Assembly: GCA_017307285.1 (NCBI GenBank) | Contig: JAFKFI010000067.1 | Span: 1-51,232, forward strand | Source of the DNA: Alphaproteobacteria bacterium | Lineage (GTDB): Bacteria; Pseudomonadota; Alphaproteobacteria; Acetobacterales; Acetobacteraceae | Direction of reading: 5' to 3' | DNA length: 51,232 bases | Shown here: piece by piece, positions 42,959-51,028 of the stretch | Layout of the letters: each line of letters starts with the position of its first letter | Numbering within the stretch: position 1 is the stretch's first letter | Notes under the pieces: generated by a model | Seen by the model: only the letters and a program-made list of their open reading frames with translations | Told to the model about the DNA's origin: nothing | The model's database searches: none | Translations under genes and position numbers: made by a program

Positions 42959-44365
42959 ATGTCGCCCAGCCTGACCGCACTCGCCTATCTCGTCGCCGCG
43001 ATCCTGTTCATCCTGGCGCTGCGCGGCCTCTCCAGTCCGGCCACCTCCCGGCGGGGCAACCAGTTTGGCATGGCCGGGATGGCCATCGCCGTGATCGCGA
43101 CCCTCGCGCATCACGGCATGTCCGGCGGCGGCTACGGGCTGATCGTGCTCGGCATCATCATCGGCGGCGGTATCGGCACCTTCGTCGCGCGGCAGATCCA
43201 GATGACCGCGTTGCCGCAGCTCGTTGCCGCGTTCCACTCGCTGGTCGGCCTCGCCGCGGTATTCGTTGCCGCAGCCGCGCTGAACGCGCCGGAAGCGTTC
43301 GGCATCGGGCGGATGGGCGACATCCACACGCAGAGCCTGATCGAGATGTCGATCGGCCTCGCCATCGGCGCGATCACCTTCTCGGGCTCGCTCATCGCTT
43401 TCGCCAAGCTGCAGGCACTGATGAAGGGCGCGCCGATCAGCTTCCCCGGCCAGCACAAGCTCAATCTCGGGCTCGGCATCCTGCTCGTCGTGCTGATCGT
43501 CATCTTCGTCGCGAGCGGCGGCAGCCAGCCGGTGTTCTGGCTGATCGCCATTCTCTCGATCGGGCTCGGCTTCCTGCTCATCATCCCGATCGGCGGCGCC
43601 GACATGCCGGTCGTCGTGTCGATGCTCAACAGCTACTCGGGCTGGGCGGCGGCGGGCATCGGCTTCACCATCCAGAACCTCGCCCTGATCATCACCGGCT
43701 CGCTGGTCGGCGCTTCGGGCGCGATCCTGTCCTACATCATGTGCAAGGGGATGAACCGCAGCATCATCAACGTGCTGCTGGGCGGCTTCGGCACCGAGAG
43801 CGGGGCGGCGGCGCTCGGCGGCGGTTCGGCCGACCGCACGGTCAAGACCGGTAACGCCGATGATGCGGCCTTCATTATGAAGAACGCCTCCAAGGTTATC
43901 ATCGTCCCCGGCTACGGCATGGCGGTGGCGCAGGCGCAGCACGCGCTCCGCGAGATGGCCGACACGCTGAAAAAAGAAGGCGTGGAGGTGAAATACGCCA
44001 TTCACCCGGTGGCCGGCCGGATGCCCGGTCATATGAACGTGCTGCTCGCCGAGGCCAGCGTGCCGTACGACGAGGTGTTCGAGCTCGAGGAGATCAACAA
44101 CGAGTTCGCCACCGCCGATGTCGCCTATGTCATCGGCGCCAACGACGTGACCAACCCCGCCGCCAAGACCGACCGCGCCTCGCCGATCTACGGAATGCCG
44201 ATCCTTGATGTCGAGAAGGCGGGCACGGTGCTGTTCGTCAAGCGCTCGATGGCGTCCGGTTATGCCGGCGTGGATAACGAGCTGTTTTTCCGCGACAACA
44301 CGATGATGCTGTTCGGCGACGCCAAGAAGATGACCGAGGAGATCGTGCAGGCGCTCGGGCATTAG
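42959..44365 (+). CDS. pntB: NAD(P) transhydrogenase subunit beta
   Basis: A 468-residue protein: about nine membrane segments in the first 260 residues, then the NADP-binding domain III with VIIVPGYGMAVAQAQH, VKYAIHPVAGRMPGHMNVLL and VIGANDVTNPAA. It completes the proton-translocating transhydrogenase, which mostly makes NADPH from NADH using the membrane potential. The operon ends at a double REP-like palindrome. Confidence 0.95.
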   Translation: MSPSLTALAYLVAAILFILALRGLSSPATSRRGNQFGMAGMAIAVIATLAHHGMSGGGYGLIVLGIIIGGGIGTFVARQIQMTALPQLVAAFHSLVGLAAVFVAAAALNAPEAFGIGRMGDIHTQSLIEMSIGLAIGAITFSGSLIAFAKLQALMKGAPISFPGQHKLNLGLGILLVVLIVIFVASGGSQPVFWLIAILSIGLGFLLIIPIGGADMPVVVSMLNSYSGWAAAGIGFTIQNLALIITGSLVGASGAILSYIMCKGMNRSIINVLLGGFGTESGAAALGGGSADRTVKTGNADDAAFIMKNASKVIIVPGYGMAVAQAQHALREMADTLKKEGVEVKYAIHPVAGRMPGHMNVLLAEASVPYDEVFELEEINNEFATADVAYVIGANDVTNPAAKTDRASPIYGMPILDVEKAGTVLFVKRSMASGYAGVDNELFFRDNTMMLFGDAKKMTEEIVQALGH

Positions 44366-44367
44366 GC

Positions 44368-44417
44368 AGGGTGGAATGAATTCCACCCTACGAGCGTAGG
44401 GCGGAATTCATTCCGCC
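44368..44417. repeat. Paired REP-type palindromes, bidirectional terminator
   Basis: Between the convergent pntB and GT4 genes are two hairpins: agggtggaat/attccaccct (10 bp, GA loop, 44368-44389) and ggcggaat/attccgcc (8 bp, TC loop, 44400-44417). The whole 44366-44423 segment is itself close to self-complementary about a CTACGAGCGTAG centre, so the pair is arranged head to head. It shares the GTAGGGCGGAA core with the sites at 3991-4012 and 49851-49922. It probably stops transcription from both sides. Confidence 0.75.
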
Positions 44418-44423
44418 ACCCTG

Positions 44424-45476
44424 CTACCCGATAACCCGCAGCGGCTCGCGCCGCGTGGCGCCCAATTCGCGGTATAGCGAAAGATAATCCAGCGCCATCC
44501 GCCGCGCGGTGAAGCGCTGCTCGAACCGCTGCCGCACGGCAGGACGCGACAGCGTCTCGACACGGCGGATCGCGGCGACGGCGCCGGTCTCGTCCTCGAC
44601 GATGAAGCCGGTCACGCCATCGTCGATCACCTCGGGGACCGAGCCGCGGTTGAATGCGACGACCGGCGTGCCGCAAGCCATCGCCTCGATCATCGCCAAG
44701 CCGAACGGCTCAGGCCAATCGATCGGCATGAGCAGTGCTGCCGCCCCGCTGAGGAACTCGGATTTCTGTGCGTCGCTGATCTCGCCGACCAGCTCCACGC
44801 CCGGCCCATCCAGCAACGGCCGGATCTCATGCTCGAAATACTCCTGATCCACCCGGTCCACCTTGGCCGCGATCTTGAGCGGGATGCCGCAGCGGCGCGC
44901 GATGCGGATTGCCCGGTCGGGGCATTTTTCCGGGCAAATGCGGCCGAGAAACGCCAGGTATTCGGGCTTCACCGGCCGCGGGGTCAGCAGATTGCTGGGC
45001 AGCCCATGCTGCACGGTGGCGATGAACCGCGCCTGCGGCAGCGGCCGGCGCTGCGCGTCCGAGATCGACACGACGGGGGTTCCCGGAAACGTGCCAAAAA
45101 CCGGCTGCAGCTCCGGTAGGTCCAGCCGTCCGTGCAGCGTGGTGAGGAACGGCACGCCCTGCCGGCTGAACAACGAGAACGGCCAGTAGTCGAGGTGGAA
45201 GTGCAGCACGTCGAACTCCTGGGCGCGCTGGCGGACCGCCTCCATCATCAGCATGTGCGGCGCGACGGTGTCCCGCACCCCGGGATCGAGCCGTAGCGCC
45301 CTGGGCCACACGGCCTCCAGCGTGGCGCTGGTCTGCGAGTCGCCGCTGGCGAACAGCGTCACGTCGTGTCCCAGCGCCACCAGCTCCTCGGTCAGGAAGG
45401 ACACGACGCGCTCGGTCCCGCCATAGAGCTTCGGGGGCACAGCCTCGTGGAGGGGCGCGATCTGGGCAATGCGCAT
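44424..45476 (-). CDS. GT4-family glycosyltransferase
   Basis: A 350-residue protein from ATG 45476. It has the N-terminal MRIAQIAPLHEAVPPKLYGG, then GTERVVSFLTEELVALGHDV, the donor-site LAFLGRICPEKCPDRAIRIA, and the C-terminal EPFGLAMIEAMACGTPVVAF with its E-x7-E pattern. It transfers a sugar from a nucleotide sugar, retaining configuration; acceptor unknown. The first 26 codons of the longer frame (to 45554) are not needed. The neighbouring genes do not form a polysaccharide cluster. Confidence 0.88.
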   Translation of the reverse strand: MRIAQIAPLHEAVPPKLYGGTERVVSFLTEELVALGHDVTLFASGDSQTSATLEAVWPRALRLDPGVRDTVAPHMLMMEAVRQRAQEFDVLHFHLDYWPFSLFSRQGVPFLTTLHGRLDLPELQPVFGTFPGTPVVSISDAQRRPLPQARFIATVQHGLPSNLLTPRPVKPEYLAFLGRICPEKCPDRAIRIARRCGIPLKIAAKVDRVDQEYFEHEIRPLLDGPGVELVGEISDAQKSEFLSGAAALLMPIDWPEPFGLAMIEAMACGTPVVAFNRGSVPEVIDDGVTGFIVEDETGAVAAIRRVETLSRPAVRQRFEQRFTARRMALDYLSLYRELGATRREPLRVIG

Positions 45477-45666
45477 GATTGTCTCTCTATCGGGAATGAA
45501 ACTCGCACCCAGGAACGCAGGGAATGGGGCGAAAAAGCGGCGCGTACCGCCCAAGAGTCGCTGCTATCGGAGTGTTTAGTTACCGCAAGACCGGACGATC
45601 GGCGCGCCGCCGCGTAGAGGCGAGCAGCCGGTGGTCCGAACGCCACAGGCCCGCGGGAGATGCTCG

Positions 45667-47466
45667 ATGGAGAGCTCCACGAATTCCGACACCATATCCG
45701 CCCGGCAGAGACGGAACCCGGTCGCCTTCATGCTGCGCTACGTGCGGCAGCATCCGATTGGGCACGCGGTGGTTCTCGGCTCAGTGCTCGCGGCGGTCGG
45801 CTGCGCGATCGGCTCGCAATACGCGGTGAAGCACCTCGTCGACGTGCTGGCGGCCGGGCCGAACGGCCCGGTCTGGACCGCCTTCGCCTTGCTCGCCGGC
45901 CTGGTCGCCGCCGACAACATGCTCTGGCGCGTCGGCGGCTGGACGGCGAGCCACACCTTCGTCTCCGTCACCGGCGCGCTGCGGCGGGACCTGTTTCGCC
46001 ATCTCACGGGTCACGCGCCGTCCTATTTCGCGGATCGCTCGCCCGGCACCTTGGCGAGCCGGATCACCGCGACGGCGAACGCGATCTTCACGGTCGAGAG
46101 CTCCTTTGCCTGGAGCGTCTTGCCGCCCTGCATCGCGGTGGCGGGCGCGATCGTGGTGCTGCTTACCATCAGCCCGATGATGGCGCTGACGCTGATCGTG
46201 ATCTCCGCCGCACTATGCGTCATCATCGCCCGGATGGCCAAGGCGGGCCGCAAGTTCCACCACGCCTATGCGGCCGAGGCTGCCGGCGTGGACGGCGAGC
46301 TGGTCGACGTCATCAACAACATGCCGCTGGTCCGGGCCTTCGGCGCGACCCTGCGTGAGCGCGAGCGGTTCGCCGGACGGGTCGAGCGCGAGATGCGGAC
46401 GCGCGGCACCAGCCTGCGCTACCTCGAGAAGCTGCGCCTGTTCCACGCGGCGACGACGGCCGTGCTCACCGCCGGGCTGCTGGCCTGGGCGATCCTGCTA
46501 TGGCGCCAGGGTATCGCCAGCACCGGCGACGTCGTGCTGGTGACGACGATGGGCTTCACCATCCTGCACGGCACGCGCGATCTCGCCGTGGCACTGGTCG
46601 ACGTGACGCAGCACGCGGCGCGCTTGTCCGAGGCGCTCGAGACGCTGCTCGTGCCGCACGAGCTGCCCGATGCCGAGAATGCGCAGCCGGTCCAGCACGC
46701 GCGCGGCGCCGTGGCGTTCGAGGATGTGAGTTTCTCCTATCCCGCGGGTGGCCCGGTGCTGCGCGGCATCGACCTGCGGATCGAGCCGGGCGAGCGGGTC
46801 GGCATCGTCGGGCGTTCGGGCTCGGGCAAGTCCACCATGCTGGCGCTGCTGCAGCGCGCCCGCGAGGCGGATTCCGGCAGCATCCTGATTGACGGCAAGG
46901 ACATCACGGGCCTGCGCCAGGACACCCTGCACGACGCGATCTCGGTGGTGCCGCAGGATGTCATGCTGTTTCAGCGCTCGGTGCTGGAGAACATCCGCTA
47001 CGGCAAGCCCGACGCGCCGGACGATGAGGTCTACGCGGCGGCGGCCGCTGCCGGCTGCGACTTCATCAACGACCTGTCGGAGGGGTTCGACACGATGGTG
47101 GGCGACCGGGGCGTCAAACTCTCGGGCGGCCAGCGTCAGCGGCTGGCGATCGCGCGTGCCTTCCTATGCGATGCGCCGATCCTGCTGCTCGATGAGGCGA
47201 CCTCGGCGCTCGACAGCGAGTCGGAGATGGCGGTGCAGCGGGCGCTCGACCGGCTGATGACCGGCCGGACGGTGATCGCGGTGGCCCACCGGCTGTCCAC
47301 GCTGCGGGACTTCGACCGGATCGTGGTGATGGATGCCGGCCGCATCGTGCAGGATGGCAGCCCGCGGGCGCTGGAGCGGAGCCCCGGCCCGTATCGCAAG
47401 CTGCTGCGGCGCCAGGCCTTCCACATCGTCGAAGGCAACACGGTGGAGCCAGCCCAGGCTGCCTGA
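45667..47466 (+). CDS. ABC exporter with fused membrane and ATPase domains (MsbA/ATM-like)
   Basis: A 599-residue half-transporter from ATG 45667, which follows GGGAGA; an upstream in-frame GTG at 45631 would add 12 residues. Six membrane segments lie in residues about 25-310; the nucleotide-binding domain follows with Walker A GRSGSGKST, signature LSGGQRQRLAIARAF, Walker B ILLLDEATSALD and H-loop AVAHRLST. It exports a lipid or peptide as a dimer. Substrate is unknown. It is divergent from the GT4 gene with 190 bp between them, which may be a shared control region. Confidence 0.92.
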   Translation: MESSTNSDTISARQRRNPVAFMLRYVRQHPIGHAVVLGSVLAAVGCAIGSQYAVKHLVDVLAAGPNGPVWTAFALLAGLVAADNMLWRVGGWTASHTFVSVTGALRRDLFRHLTGHAPSYFADRSPGTLASRITATANAIFTVESSFAWSVLPPCIAVAGAIVVLLTISPMMALTLIVISAALCVIIARMAKAGRKFHHAYAAEAAGVDGELVDVINNMPLVRAFGATLRERERFAGRVEREMRTRGTSLRYLEKLRLFHAATTAVLTAGLLAWAILLWRQGIASTGDVVLVTTMGFTILHGTRDLAVALVDVTQHAARLSEALETLLVPHELPDAENAQPVQHARGAVAFEDVSFSYPAGGPVLRGIDLRIEPGERVGIVGRSGSGKSTMLALLQRAREADSGSILIDGKDITGLRQDTLHDAISVVPQDVMLFQRSVLENIRYGKPDAPDDEVYAAAAAAGCDFINDLSEGFDTMVGDRGVKLSGGQRQRLAIARAFLCDAPILLLDEATSALDSESEMAVQRALDRLMTGRTVIAVAHRLSTLRDFDRIVVMDAGRIVQDGSPRALERSPGPYRKLLRRQAFHIVEGNTVEPAQAA

Positions 47467-47489
47467 ACGAGCGATCTCGCCTGCTGAGC

Positions 47490-47515
47490 GCCCGCGCGAC
47501 CCCGCGCGGGCGTTT
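47490..47515 (+). terminator. Terminator after the ABC exporter
   Basis: An 8-bp GC stem (gcccgcgc / gcgcgggc) with a GACCCC loop lies 24 bases past the exporter stop and is followed by gtttc. It ends just before the DUF2059 gene on the other strand. Confidence 0.6.
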
Positions 47516-48132
47516 CAGTCTGGGCAGGCGCCGGGCGGCAGTCGAACGAGCGCGGGATCGACGCCCATTTTCACGAGGTCGGGGCCGTGCTGCTTGAAGG
47601 CGGTGCAGGTGAGGGGCGTGCCCCATTCCCGCGCCGCCACGGCCGCCTCGTGGTTGATCTCGGGCAACTCGCCGACGAATTTTCGTCCGAGGGACGTGCC
47701 TTTGAAGATATCCCGGTGTTCGGGGGACGGGTCCTTCATGACGTCCCGGAGCCCCGCAATTTCCGCCGGCGTGAAATGCTTGGCCCAGATGTCGGCAAGC
47801 TTGAGTTCATACTCGCCGAAATGCGCCTGGTAGATCGGCATGAAATCCTCGTCGATCACGCGCATCGCCTGCTGCGGCGTCAGCTTGCTGCGTTCGACGA
47901 GAGTGTTGATCATTCCTGTGCGGAATGAGCCGAGAAAGCTCCGGCCCGGGTCGCGTGCCGCCATCTCGCGGACCAGCGCCAGCGCGTCGGCTTGTGGGGT
48001 GGTGGCACTGTCCGAACTGGCCTCTGGCGGGCTGGTCGGGTTCGGCTCGTCGGCGTGCCCGGACACGCCGTAACCCAGGAGGAGGGCGAGAGCCGGAAGG
48101 GCGACGCGCGCCCAGCCTCCGGCCATTCGCAT
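47515..48132 (-). CDS. DUF2059 exported protein
   Basis: A 205-residue protein with a signal peptide (hydrophobic core ALPALALLLGYGV, cleavage after HA before DEPNP). The DUF2059 part spans about residues 75-145: IDEDFMPIYQAHF, then HFTPAEIAGLRDVMKDP, SLGRKFVGELP. Two cysteines near the C-terminus may pair. Family members are periplasmic and of unknown role. ATG 48132 is the first usable start; its stop codon faces rpsU's neighbour region. Confidence 0.78.
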   Translation of the reverse strand: MRMAGGWARVALPALALLLGYGVSGHADEPNPTSPPEASSDSATTPQADALALVREMAARDPGRSFLGSFRTGMINTLVERSKLTPQQAMRVIDEDFMPIYQAHFGEYELKLADIWAKHFTPAEIAGLRDVMKDPSPEHRDIFKGTSLGRKFVGELPEINHEAAVAAREWGTPLTCTAFKQHGPDLVKMGVDPALVRLPPGACPD

Positions 48133-48336
48133 CTAGAAGCCCTCGCGCTCCAGCCGCTTGCGCTCCATCTTGCGGGCGCGGCGCACCGCCTCGGCGGCTT
48201 CGCGGGCGCGGCGCTCGGACGGCTTCTCGTAGTGCCGGCGCAGCTTCATCTCGCGGAAAATCCCCTCCCGCTGCATCTTCTTCTTGAGCGCCTTGAGCGC
48301 CTGGTCGACGTTGTTGTCTCGAACAAGAACCTGCAC
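48133..48336 (-). CDS. rpsU: 30S ribosomal protein S21
   Basis: A 67-residue basic protein read from GTG 48336: (M)[19 protein letters not shown], then [20 protein letters not shown] and a basic C-terminus. This GTG start places the usual S21 N-terminus; an upstream ATG at 48357 would add an unusual MRGVGGQ. GAGAGGAG lies before it. S21 binds near the anti-Shine-Dalgarno region and helps translation initiation. It ends next to the DUF2059 start on the same strand. Confidence 0.95.
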   Translation of the reverse strand: MQVLVRDNNVDQALKALKKKMQREGIFREMKLRRHYEKPSERRAREAAEAVRRARKMERKRLEREGF

Positions 48337-48363
48337 TTGGCCGCCTACTCCTCTCATCTGACC

Positions 48364-48419
48364 GGCCCCGCGCTGGGGGCCATAGGGAAACGCCCCGCCG
48401 TCGGCCTGCCGACGCGGGG
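48364..48419 (-). promoter_or_regulatory. Two hairpins in the rpsU leader
   Basis: Upstream of the rpsU start are a hairpin of ggcccc/ggggcc (48364-48381) and a longer one of ccccgc-C-gtcggc / gccgac-gcgggg (48393-48419, 12 bp with one bulged C). They lie 28-83 bases before the GTG, in the expected 5' UTR. They may control S21 synthesis, but no known leader family was matched. Confidence 0.45.
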
Positions 48420-48468
48420 ACCGGCCCTATAGCATGGGCGTTGGACCTGACCAAATGGTATTGGGCCA

Positions 48469-48499
48469 CCCATCTGGAACCGCAAGCCCCATCTGGAAC
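48469..48499 (+). promoter_or_regulatory. Direct repeat before def
   Basis: The 12-base string cccatctggaac occurs twice (48469-48480 and 48488-48499) with a 7-base gap, ending 16 bases before the def start. A 19-base period would put two sites at nearly two helical turns. It may be an operator or a chance duplication. Confidence 0.35.
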
Positions 48500-48515
48500 A
48501 AGGCAAGAGCCGCGC

Positions 48516-49064
48516 ATGGCCATTCTCAAGATCGCCCGCATGGGCTACCCCGTCCTACTGCAGCGCGCCGAGCCCGTCGCCGATCCTGGATCGGCCGAGA
48601 TTCGCAGGCTGGTCGCCGACATGATGGAGACGATGGAGGATGCCGCCGGCGCCGGTCTCGCCGCGCCGCAGGTGCATGTGCCGCTCCGCCTGTTCGTCTT
48701 CCGCGTCCCGCCCGAGCGGGGCGGGGCGGACCCGGACGACAAGCCGGTCGGCAATACCGTGGTCATCAACCCGGAGCTCGAATTGTTGAGCGAGGAGCGG
48801 GTGCTGCGCTGGGAGGGCTGCCTGTCCATCCCCGGCCTGCGCGCCGCCGTGCCCCGCGCCCCGCGCATCCGCTACCGAGGGGTCGATTGCGACGGCCGGC
48901 CGGTCGGCGGCGAGGTGTCGGGCTTCCATGCCGGGGTGGTGCAGCACGAATACGATCACCTCGACGGGATTCTCTATCCGATGCGAATGACCGATTTCTC
49001 ACTGTTCGGCTTCAACGAGGAACTTACCCGCGCGGCTCTCGCCCAGCAGGCCAGCCGGTCATGA
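48516..49064 (+). CDS. def: Peptide deformylase
   Basis: A 182-residue enzyme from ATG 48516 (MAILKIARMGYPVLL). The three metal-site motifs are all there: GAGLAAPQV near residue 47, EGCLSIPG near 100, and QHEYDHLDG near 143. It removes the formyl group from new proteins. It is in an operon with the COQ9-family gene (stop and start overlap) rather than with fmt, the commonest partner. The longer upstream frame (from 48441) covers the direct repeat and is probably not used. Confidence 0.93.
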   Translation: MAILKIARMGYPVLLQRAEPVADPGSAEIRRLVADMMETMEDAAGAGLAAPQVHVPLRLFVFRVPPERGGADPDDKPVGNTVVINPELELLSEERVLRWEGCLSIPGLRAAVPRAPRIRYRGVDCDGRPVGGEVSGFHAGVVQHEYDHLDGILYPMRMTDFSLFGFNEELTRAALAQQASRS

Positions 49065-49672
49065 TCGCCCCTCCCGAACGCAGCCCGGAGCGCGACGCGG
49101 CGATCGAGGCGCTGCTGCCCAACGTGCCGTTCGATGGCTGGACCATGCGTGCCCTGCGCGCCGGCCTCCGCGCGATCGGTCAGCCCGAGGCGGATGCCGA
49201 GCTGCTGTTTCCGGGTGGTGCCGCCGACATGGTGGAGGCCTATTGCGATCTCGCCGATCGGCGGATGGAAGAGGCGGCGGCGGGTCTCGATCTCGCGGCG
49301 ATGCGGCTGCCGGAGCGGGTGCGGGCGGTTCTCGCGCTCAGGCTGCGGCAGAACCGGGGGCACAAGGAGGCGGTGCGGCGCGCGGTCGGGCTGCTCGCGG
49401 TGCCGCGCCATGCGGGGCTTGCCGCGCGCTGCACGGCCCGCACCGTCGATGCGGTCTGGCACGCGGTCGGGGACCGGACGGCGGATTTCAGCTGGTACAC
49501 CAAGCGCGCGATCCTGGCGTCGATCTACACGGCAACGGTGCTGTTCTGGATTCGCGACCAAAGCGAGGACGACGCCGCGACCCTGGCGTTCCTCGATCGC
49601 CGATTGGCGGAGCTCGGTCGCATCACCCGGCTGCGCCGGCGCGTCGCCGGCCGGTTCCGCCGCCGCGCCTGA
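49061..49672 (+). CDS. COQ9 family protein
   Basis: A 203-residue protein with the COQ9/TIGR02396 pattern: NVPFDGWTMRALRAGLRAIG at the N-terminus, a helical middle, and GDRTADFSWYTKRAILASIY near residues 138-157. COQ9 binds lipids and supports coenzyme Q hydroxylation. The bacterial family is known as an rpsU-divergently transcribed protein, and here rpsU is indeed divergent, with def between. ATG at 49061 overlaps the def stop by four bases. The C-terminus is basic. Confidence 0.92.
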   Translation: MIAPPERSPERDAAIEALLPNVPFDGWTMRALRAGLRAIGQPEADAELLFPGGAADMVEAYCDLADRRMEEAAAGLDLAAMRLPERVRAVLALRLRQNRGHKEAVRRAVGLLAVPRHAGLAARCTARTVDAVWHAVGDRTADFSWYTKRAILASIYTATVLFWIRDQSEDDAATLAFLDRRLAELGRITRLRRRVAGRFRRRA

Positions 49673-49739
49673 TCCGGCAACCTCTGCCGTGGACCGGGCG
49701 TTGCGCTCCCGAACGCATGACGCGAAGGGAGACCCACCA

Positions 49740-49820
49740 ATGCGCGGCATCCTGCTCTGGCTGCTCGGCATTCCGATCCCGATTATCATCCTGCTGTGGA
49801 TCTTCGGCGTGCTTCATTGA
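49740..49820 (+). CDS. 26-aa membrane peptide
   Basis: A very short frame (MRGILLWLLGIPIPIIIL...) after a good GGGAGA ribosome-binding sequence 68 bp past the COQ9 gene. Almost the whole chain is one hydrophobic segment with a Pro-Ile-Pro kink. Similar tiny peptides are known as conserved unknowns in proteobacteria, from memory, not checked. It probably sits in the inner membrane. Confidence 0.6.
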   Translation: MRGILLWLLGIPIPIIILLWIFGVLH

Positions 49821-49850
49821 GGCGCGGAGCTTGAGGACTGACAAAGGGCG

Positions 49851-49922
49851 TAGGGCGGAAAAGCGCAGCGCATTCCGCCATGCACGCAACCGTTCGGCGG
49901 AATGCGCTACGCTTTTCCGCCC
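49851..49922. repeat. Long REP-type palindrome, 27-bp arms
   Basis: Arms 49853-49879 and 49896-49922 pair over 27 positions with one mismatch (gggcggaaaagcgc... against its complement), around a 16-base loop. The preceding GTAGGGCGGAA is the shared core of the family. It lies between the membrane peptide and the stop of the proline-rich protein, and may terminate both. Confidence 0.8.
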
Positions 49923-49990
49923 CACTTGGTCGCGCTATTGTGCGTTGCCACTTCGCAACGAAGCGGACATGCCGAGGCAGCCGCCCCTGG

Positions 49991-50803
49991 CTATCGCATG
50001 AAAAGCCGGCCGATCCAGTTGTAGTCGCTCAGCCGGCGCTCCGGGTTGGGCGGTCTTGGCGCCGGGCGCACCGGTGGTCGCCGGGGCGGCGCCGGCGGGG
50101 GGGCCGGCTCGAGCAGGCAGGGATCGATCGTCGGCCGGCGGGCACGAGGCGGCTTCTCGCCAAGCGGGTAGCAGGGGGTCGGCTCCCAGCTCCTGGTCCC
50201 GTCGGGCAAGGTCACCCGACGCACCCGTGGCGGGCCGCTGCCCGGCGCCGGCTTGGCCGGACGGGGCGGCCTGGGGGGCCGGGGTTTCCGAGGCCGGGGC
50301 GGCAGCCGCAATATCTCGGGCAGCGCCGGATCGGGGGAGAGCTTGCGCCACAACGGCCGCAGGATGCGCCCGGCCTCTGGTGCCGCGGCGAGGAAGGCCC
50401 GCATCTCGGGGTCGTCCAGCAGGGCCTGCAGGTGGCTGAACATCCGCACCCCGAACGCCTGCAGCAACACCGGTCCCGGGGGGATCGCCGAAGCCCGGCG
50501 CACTGTCTTCGGTTGGTCGGCGGTCGCACCCTCATCGCTGGGTCTCGCCGTGAGGCGCTTGCAAGGCGCGGCAGCCAGCGTGCCGGCGAGGAAGCGCGCA
50601 TGCAGCGCGGTGAACCGCCGCAGCGTCGCCGTGAGATACCTCTCCAGCAGGAAGAACAGCGGCGTCACCGCCGGTGAATCCCCGTCCACCCGCAGCTGCC
50701 GCAGCGAGAAGCCCTCGCCCATCGCCCGCTTCACCGCCCCGATGAACACCCCAAAGCGCGGCACCAGGCCGGAAGGAGGGGAGGAGGACGCATGGGTGCT
50801 CAT
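49991..50803 (-). CDS. Proline-rich hypothetical protein, 270 aa
   Basis: From ATG 50803 to TAG at 49991. The N-terminal half contains FGVFIGAVKRAMGEGFSLRQ and FFLLERYLTATLRRFTALHA, an alpha-helical region without a membrane segment. From residue 160 it becomes Pro/Arg/Ala-rich with a repeated PPRPRKPRPPRP pattern, ending in YNWIGRLFMR. I recognise no domain family; low-complexity tail suggests a flexible linker. No Shine-Dalgarno sequence precedes the start (CU-rich instead), which fits a leaderless start or a later codon. Confidence 0.6.
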   Translation of the reverse strand: MSTHASSSPPSGLVPRFGVFIGAVKRAMGEGFSLRQLRVDGDSPAVTPLFFLLERYLTATLRRFTALHARFLAGTLAAAPCKRLTARPSDEGATADQPKTVRRASAIPPGPVLLQAFGVRMFSHLQALLDDPEMRAFLAAAPEAGRILRPLWRKLSPDPALPEILRLPPRPRKPRPPRPPRPAKPAPGSGPPRVRRVTLPDGTRSWEPTPCYPLGEKPPRARRPTIDPCLLEPAPPPAPPRRPPVRPAPRPPNPERRLSDYNWIGRLFMR

Positions 50804-50812
50804 GACCGGGAG

Positions 50813-50841
50813 ATCATGACGTTAGTTAATGTTTGCGTCAA
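50813..50841 (-). promoter_or_regulatory. Candidate promoter of the proline-rich protein gene
   Basis: On the minus strand TTGACG (50836-50841) and CATGAT (50813-50818) are 17 bases apart. Transcription would start only a few bases before the ATG at 50803, giving an almost leaderless mRNA. Confidence 0.35.
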
Positions 50842-50941
50842 TCGCGAAACGCGCGGCGCGACCGATCGCTGGGTCATGGCTACGGGTGTCCGGATTAGCC
50901 GCAGGCCAAATCGCGTATGTGCCCAAATACTCTACTCGTCA

Positions 50942-51005
50942 TGACCGGCGGAAGCCGGTCATCCACGACTTTACCCGCCAGCAAGCAAAGTCGTGGATGC
51001 CCGGC
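50942..51005. repeat. Double palindrome next to the transposase fragment
   Basis: One hairpin is tgaccggc/gccggtca (50942-50961). Overlapping it is a 19-base arm (50954-50972) that pairs with 50987-51005 at 18 of 19 positions around a 14-base loop; the arms contain catccacgacttt. It lies 24 bases past the transposase stop and could be an inverted repeat of an IS end or a REP element of another type. Confidence 0.6.
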
Positions 51006-51028
51006 CTCCGCCACTGTTGTCCGGCACG

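Noticed and set aside
42560-44386. A 608-aa antisense frame over pntAB/pntB
   Set aside because: Its translation is a His/Arg/Asp-rich low-complexity shadow; the pnt genes on the plus strand are certain.
45477-45666. A small gene in the interval between GT4 and the ABC exporter
   Set aside because: Only short frames without ribosome-binding sites are present; it is best read as a divergent promoter region.
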